36,442 nt of DNA from SIG575 sp045632485 (GTDB taxonomy: Bacteria > Bacillota > Clostridia > Oscillospirales > Acutalibacteraceae), in the NCBI GenBank assembly GCA_045632485.1, contig JAZQWT010000119.1:1-36442 (forward strand). The letters are read 5' to 3'. A program made the position numbers and the translations under genes. The notes beneath the pieces were generated by a model. The model saw only the letters and a list, made by a program, of their open reading frames with translations, was not told the DNA's origin and ran no database searches. Of the stretch, positions 32,172 to 36,442 are shown one piece after another (the first letter of the stretch is position 1; each line of letters starts with the position of its first letter).

Positions 32172-35100
32172 ATGAAAAAGAAAATGCTTCGCTTTGAGAG
32201 TGTATTGCTTGTAATAGCTCTCATGGTGTCGTGTCTCGCTCCCGGCTTCAGTTTGAATGTATCAAACATTGATGCTTTTGCTGCGACACACGAAATCGAC
32301 ATTACTGACGCAAATGGCAATTCTGTAACTGAACAGTTGTCAGTTATGGAAAGTGAACAGTTACAATTAAGTTATAGACTTATTGACTGCTCAATGCCTG
32401 AAGGTGGCTATGTTGTTTGGGAGAGTAATACTCCTCTTAATGCATCAGTTGACCAGACAGGCTTAGTAAGAGGTCATGACTCATCCAAAGGTGCAGCAGT
32501 ACGTCTTTGGCTTGAAAATGATGTTAAGACAATTCCGATTATCGGTAAATCATTGGCTAAAACTCTCGAAGATGTTCTTTACGGTGAGGATGTTGACCTT
32601 GACAGAATGGATACTGACTCCATTGTTGCTCTTGTTTCAAAAACACTCGGCACAGGTTCAGTCGGAAACAGTCTTACAGATAAATTGAAAGAAAGACTTA
32701 ACAGTCTTGATACTGTTATAACTGCAACACTTTACGACCGGTATGGTGTAGCTGTTGCTACAGACAGTGTTCATGTGCTTGTAACCAATTCTGATAAATG
32801 GTATGCAAATGTGCTTCCTAACGGTGCATTTATTGTTAATAAGGATTCTCTTCCCGAAACTGTTGCTGTTGGCGGTAAAGTAACAGTTCAGGGCGGTGTT
32901 ACACCTCTTCGTCTTGGCTATGGTGTTACATGGTCTCTTGAAGGTGCAACAATTTTTGACCGTGCTGAAGACTATGCAGAATTCAACTATGAAACCGGTG
33001 AAATTAAATTTCTTAAAGAAGGTAAGGTTACTGTTAAGGTAGCACCAAATGCTGACGAAATTGTTGATAAACTCATGAGTTATATCAACGAGCTTGCAAG
33101 CCTCGGTAACGAAGTTGATACTGCTGACCTTGCTGATGTACTTGTTAAAGTTCTCGGCATTAACGTTTCAACAAATACAGTTAAGTTTGTTATTGATATT
33201 ATTGTAGCTGCAGCAGGTGCCGGTACTAACTCTGCTGACCTCGTTTCTCAGGCTACAAAATATGTTGCTAACTGGATTCTTGAATCAACAATTAATGATA
33301 AATTCACATTTACAATTGTTGACTCTCTTGAAGTTAAGAGTTTTGAAATCGGCGGTGATTTTGAAGTTAAGGAAGGCGAAACTTCTCAGCTTTACATCAC
33401 AAATATTGACCCGCAGGGTGCAAACTCAACAAATGTTGTATGGACAGTAGAAGATGAATCAATTGCTTATGTTGATAAGAATGGTGTTCTTATCGGTCGT
33501 GATGCAGGCGGTATTACATCTCTTAATAAAAAGACAACAAAAGTTACTGCTTTTATTGATGGTATTTCAGCATCTGCTGAAGTTACCGTTACAGGTAAAC
33601 TTGTAACTCAGCCTGTTGACATTAAGGTGTTAGGTCCTTCAGTTATTCAGCCGGGTGAAACTGCTCAGTACACAGCAGAAGTTTTTCCTGACCGTTCAAA
33701 TGCAACAATCCGTTGGGGTCTTGTTGGTGATGACGGAGAGATTACTTATGCTAAAGACGGTTCACCTGTGTCAAACACAAGTGCTACTATAGATTCTGAC
33801 GGTAACTTCACAGCCCTTGAAGGCGGTGGCGGTATTGTCACAATTGCTGTTAAAGCAGGTACAATTTCAACTTGCGAAAGAACATATGATGTTTATATCG
33901 GTACACTTGCACTGGGAATTGATATCGATCAGGGTGAATATCTCAGTGTTAATGTTCCCACTTCTCAGACATATAACAGCCAGAGCACACAGCTTACTGT
34001 AACTTTTAATCCTCCTAATGCATCTAACCAGAATGTAAGATGGTCTGTGTTGGAAGGCAGAAATATTGAGGTTTCTCCGAGCGGTGTTGTTAAACCTTCA
34101 AAGAATAGTTCTGCATGGGGTGTTATTCAGGCTAAGTCGTATGACGGCGGCTATACAGATACAATTACCGTATCTTTTGCAAACTATCCTGTAACCGGTG
34201 TTACTGTTAATCCAACAGCTGCTGATTTAATCGTAGGTCAGCAGGTTGACATTACAGAAACTGTTTATCCTCTTGGCACAGGTGCATCAGGAGCCAAAAT
34301 CGGCGATGCAAGTATTAAAGATATTTTATGGACAACAAGTGATAAAATGGTTGCTACTGTTGATGCTGATGGTGTTGTAACTGCTAAAGACTCAGGTACA
34401 TGCACAATTTATGCAACATCACGTGATGGCGGTTTTGAAGCAACTACAACAATTACTGTACGTCCTGATAAGACAAGACTTAATTATGCTATTTTGCTTT
34501 ATGAATCAGGTAAAGTGACAGCTGAAAACTGTCCTCCTGAAGATTGGGAAGCACTTACATCAGCTTATAATGTTGCTATTACTGTAAGAGATACAGAGTT
34601 TGCATATCAGTCCACATGTGATAATGCAGCTAAGGATATAATTGACCTTTATAATAAAATCGGTGCTTATGTACCTCTCTTCGGTGTAAATATTTTGTTG
34701 GCAGGAAATGAAGCACCTGATTATAATTCAGTAAAAGTAAGCACAAGTAAGAGATATGACAGTTATTCTGTTGATTTTGACGCTACTCTTAATCCTGAAA
34801 ATGCTATGTACGCATCATTGGAATGGACGTCTAGCAATCCTGTTATTTCTGTAGACCAGAACGGTGTTTGTAAACCTACAAAAAATCAGGCTTGTGCTTC
34901 GATAATTACATTCACTGCTATTGACTATATTGGTAATAAAGTGTCAGACTCTGTTGTTGTTTCTTTTGCAAACACACCGGCAACAGGTGTTGAACTTGAC
35001 AAAACTGAAATTACAGATGCACTTGTTTATAACACAGGTAAACTCAATGCAACTGTTCTTCCGAAACCTTTCGGTGTTGTCGGTGGTGCAAGTATTGAAG

Positions 35101-36442
35101 ATGTTGCATGGTTCTCAAGCAATGAAAAAGTAGTTAAAGTTGATCAGAGCGGTAATCTTACATATGTTGGCGCAGGTACTGCAGAAATTTCTGTAGTTAC
35201 AGTTGACGGCGGCTTCACTGCAAAATGTACTGTTACTGTTTCAGTTAATAAGACAATGCTTTTCTCTGCAATATCTGAAATGAATTCATACAATCTTGTA
35301 GAAGAAGAATGGACAAAGAAAACTTTTGATGCATATAAAGTAGCTTATGAAAACGCAGCTGTAGTTTATGCAAATCCCGATGCAACTCAGCAGGAGGTTG
35401 ATGAAGCAAGAAGTTCTCTTATCAATGCATACAGTAATCTTGTAAGATTTATTAAAACTGAAAAAGTAATTATTCAGGTTGACGGCGAAGAAGCTCCCGA
35501 CTATATTTCAGTTAAATCTCCATTATATACAACGGCTAATCTTCAGCTTGCAGCCAGAATTCTTCCTCTTGACTCAATGTACGTTTCAGTTGAATGGTCA
35601 ACAGATTCTTCATCAATCAAAGTTGACGAAAACGGTAAAGTAACTCCCGCTTCATCTACTGCAGCAGGTTATGGCTGGGTAACTATTACAGTTACTGATG
35701 AAAGAGGTAATGTAGTAACTGATAAAGTTCATGTATCATTTGCTATGTATCCTGTAAGTTACATTAATATTTCACCTGAAGTAATTGAAACAAGCCTTGA
35801 TGAAGCTCCTGTTAAACTTTCAACTGAATGTAAACATGTCGCAACTTCTGTTGTTACACATAATGCTACTATTCAGAAAGTTTATTGGTCATCAAGCAAT
35901 GAAACTGCAGTAACGGTTGATGCAAATGGTCAGCTTACATATCACAATGCAGGTCAGGCTACAATTACTGCAACAGCTGCCGATGGTGGTGTTACAGCAA
36001 CTTGTCTTGTAACAGTTGCAGGTGATAAATCAAAACTTCGTGAAGCAATTGCAAGTGCTGATGAAGCAAAAATTGATATTCAGGAATACACATATGAAAC
36101 AAGTACGGCATATGTAGCTGCGTACGAACATGCACTTGAAGTTGAAGCTTCTGTTCTTTATACTCAGGAAGAAATCAATGAAGCTGCTGATAAGCTTTTT
36201 GCTACCCTTGCTGCTCTTGAACCTTACATTCATATGACGGAATTGAATATTTACTATAATGGAGCAATTGCACCGGAATTTATCGGCATTGATGTTTCTA
36301 CATGGAAACCATTTACATCATACAGTGTAAATCTTTCATACGATTATGCACCTGCAGATGCGATGTTCAAAACAATTGAATGGTCTTCATCCAATGAAAA
36401 TGTTTCTTGTGAAAATGGCGTTGTTAAACCTGTTAAAAATAA
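32172..36442 (+). CDS. Giant secreted modular surface protein with Ig-like (Big_2) and FIVAR repeats, 3' end outside window
   Basis: The frame is open for 1423 codons with no stop to the window end. AAGGAGGA precedes the ATG. A signal peptide with cleavage after Ala-Phe-Ala (35-37) directs export. Residues ~38-575 hold about four Ig-like domains; the first two appear to carry helical insertions (~117-176 and ~293-376). From ~577 a super-repeat begins: Ig-like A, Ig-like B, then a helical FIVAR-type module. FIVAR modules start at residues 766, 1026 and 1285, spacing 260 and 259. Recurrent motifs are WSSSNE, VDxxGxLTY and DGGxTAxCxVTV. Such proteins usually act in adhesion or as stalks for surface enzymes. 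The wall anchor or enzyme domain must lie downstream. Confidence 0.88.
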   Translation, partial: MKKKMLRFESVLLVIALMVSCLAPGFSLNVSNIDAFAATHEIDITDANGNSVTEQLSVMESEQLQLSYRLIDCSMPEGGYVVWESNTPLNASVDQTGLVRGHDSSKGAAVRLWLENDVKTIPIIGKSLAKTLEDVLYGEDVDLDRMDTDSIVALVSKTLGTGSVGNSLTDKLKERLNSLDTVITATLYDRYGVAVATDSVHVLVTNSDKWYANVLPNGAFIVNKDSLPETVAVGGKVTVQGGVTPLRLGYGVTWSLEGATIFDRAEDYAEFNYETGEIKFLKEGKVTVKVAPNADEIVDKLMSYINELASLGNEVDTADLADVLVKVLGINVSTNTVKFVIDIIVAAAGAGTNSADLVSQATKYVANWILESTINDKFTFTIVDSLEVKSFEIGGDFEVKEGETSQLYITNIDPQGANSTNVVWTVEDESIAYVDKNGVLIGRDAGGITSLNKKTTKVTAFIDGISASAEVTVTGKLVTQPVDIKVLGPSVIQPGETAQYTAEVFPDRSNATIRWGLVGDDGEITYAKDGSPVSNTSATIDSDGNFTALEGGGGIVTIAVKAGTISTCERTYDVYIGTLALGIDIDQGEYLSVNVPTSQTYNSQSTQLTVTFNPPNASNQNVRWSVLEGRNIEVSPSGVVKPSKNSSAWGVIQAKSYDGGYTDTITVSFANYPVTGVTVNPTAADLIVGQQVDITETVYPLGTGASGAKIGDASIKDILWTTSDKMVATVDADGVVTAKDSGTCTIYATSRDGGFEATTTITVRPDKTRLNYAILLYESGKVTAENCPPEDWEALTSAYNVAITVRDTEFAYQSTCDNAAKDIIDLYNKIGAYVPLFGVNILLAGNEAPDYNSVKVSTSKRYDSYSVDFDATLNPENAMYASLEWTSSNPVISVDQNGVCKPTKNQACASIITFTAIDYIGNKVSDSVVVSFANTPATGVELDKTEITDALVYNTGKLNATVLPKPFGVVGGASIEDVAWFSSNEKVVKVDQSGNLTYVGAGTAEISVVTVDGGFTAKCTVTVSVNKTMLFSAISEMNSYNLVEEEWTKKTFDAYKVAYENAAVVYANPDATQQEVDEARSSLINAYSNLVRFIKTEKVIIQVDGEEAPDYISVKSPLYTTANLQLAARILPLDSMYVSVEWSTDSSSIKVDENGKVTPASSTAAGYGWVTITVTDERGNVVTDKVHVSFAMYPVSYINISPEVIETSLDEAPVKLSTECKHVATSVVTHNATIQKVYWSSSNETAVTVDANGQLTYHNAGQATITATAADGGVTATCLVTVAGDKSKLREAIASADEAKIDIQEYTYETSTAYVAAYEHALEVEASVLYTQEEINEAADKLFATLAALEPYIHMTELNIYYNGAIAPEFIGIDVSTWKPFTSYSVNLSYDYAPADAMFKTIEWSSSNENVSCENGVVKPVKN
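34467..36442 (+). repeat. Protein-level super-repeat (~780 bases per unit) in the surface protein
   Basis: FIVAR-like modules begin at 34467 (DKTRL), 35247 (NKTML) and 36024 (DKSKL), 780 and 777 bases apart. Between them lie two Ig-like domains of different type, A and B, always in the order A-B-FIVAR. An A-B pair also precedes the first module, from about 33900. The units are clearly diverged at the residue level, so this is an old duplication rather than a fresh DNA tandem repeat. A fourth unit starts near 36225 and is cut by the window end. Confidence 0.8.

Noticed and set aside
32172..34000. Short plus-strand frames (for example 32476-32688 and 33217-33450) inside the surface-protein region
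   Set aside because: They are out-of-frame shadows of the uninterrupted 1423-codon frame and have no ribosome-binding sites.
1..36442. CRISPR arrays, tRNA or rRNA genes, insertion sequences, phage or toxin-antitoxin genes
   Set aside because: No regularly spaced direct repeats, cloverleaf-like sequences, transposase motifs or inverted-repeat element ends were seen in the gaps, which are nearly all under 200 bases and explained by terminators and promoters.

Overview
The window is AT-rich and reads entirely on the + strand. Its gene content and order point to a spore-forming, Gram-positive member of the Clostridia, probably a gut-type Oscillospirales/Ruminococcaceae relative. The reasons are the linked scpA-scpB-DUF2953-gerW(ytfJ)-dacF-rluB block, the Firmicutes yicC-remA-gmk-rpoZ-priA-def-fmt-rsmB-rlmN-stp-prkC-rsgA block, a 30-codon spoVM gene, strong Shine-Dalgarno sites, and frequent TTG/GTG starts. 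The taxonomic placement is inference; no rRNA is present.

Region 1 (1-19483) is a housekeeping supercluster with almost no intergenic space and many ATGA/TAATG-type overlaps. It runs from the tail of a DUF1385 (YqhQ-like) membrane protein through prmC, an M50 site-2-protease-like peptidase, scpAB, DUF2953, gerW, dacF, rluB, a small GNAT-like protein, yicC, remA, gmk, rpoZ, priA, def, fmt, a YugP-type zinc peptidase, rsmB, rlmN, the PP2C phosphatase/PASTA kinase pair and rsgA. A strong intrinsic terminator closes it. It covers chromosome segregation, translation and ribosome maturation, nucleotide metabolism, replication restart, and cell-wall and spore functions.

Region 2 (19482-19834) is a compact unit with its own promoter and terminator and two small genes: a 49-aa two-helix membrane protein and a 30-aa protein that aligns position by position with the forespore-coat anchor SpoVM. 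spoVM lies in the same neighbourhood (downstream of rsgA) in Bacillus subtilis. Region 3 (19835-22368) is a monocistronic gene, again with its own promoter and terminator, for a divergent glycoside hydrolase family 38-like protein whose nucleophile position appears to be Glu rather than Asp.

Region 4 (22400-32044) looks like one long operon: uvrB-uvrA (nucleotide excision repair), a fused NAD(P)HX epimerase/dehydratase, a lipoprotein, and an unusual cassette of class II sugar-phosphate aldolase, cytoplasmic PI-PLC-like phosphodiesterase and PfkB-family kinase. The cassette suggests a small carbohydrate or phospho-polyol pathway of unknown substrate.

Region 5 (about 32061 to the end) begins with an AT-rich leader and then an uninterrupted reading frame of at least 1423 codons that runs off the window. 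It encodes a secreted modular surface protein: signal peptide, several bacterial Ig-like (Big_2-type) domains, and an approximately 260-residue super-repeat of Ig-Ig-FIVAR. No tRNA, rRNA, CRISPR array, insertion sequence, phage gene or minus-strand gene was supported.
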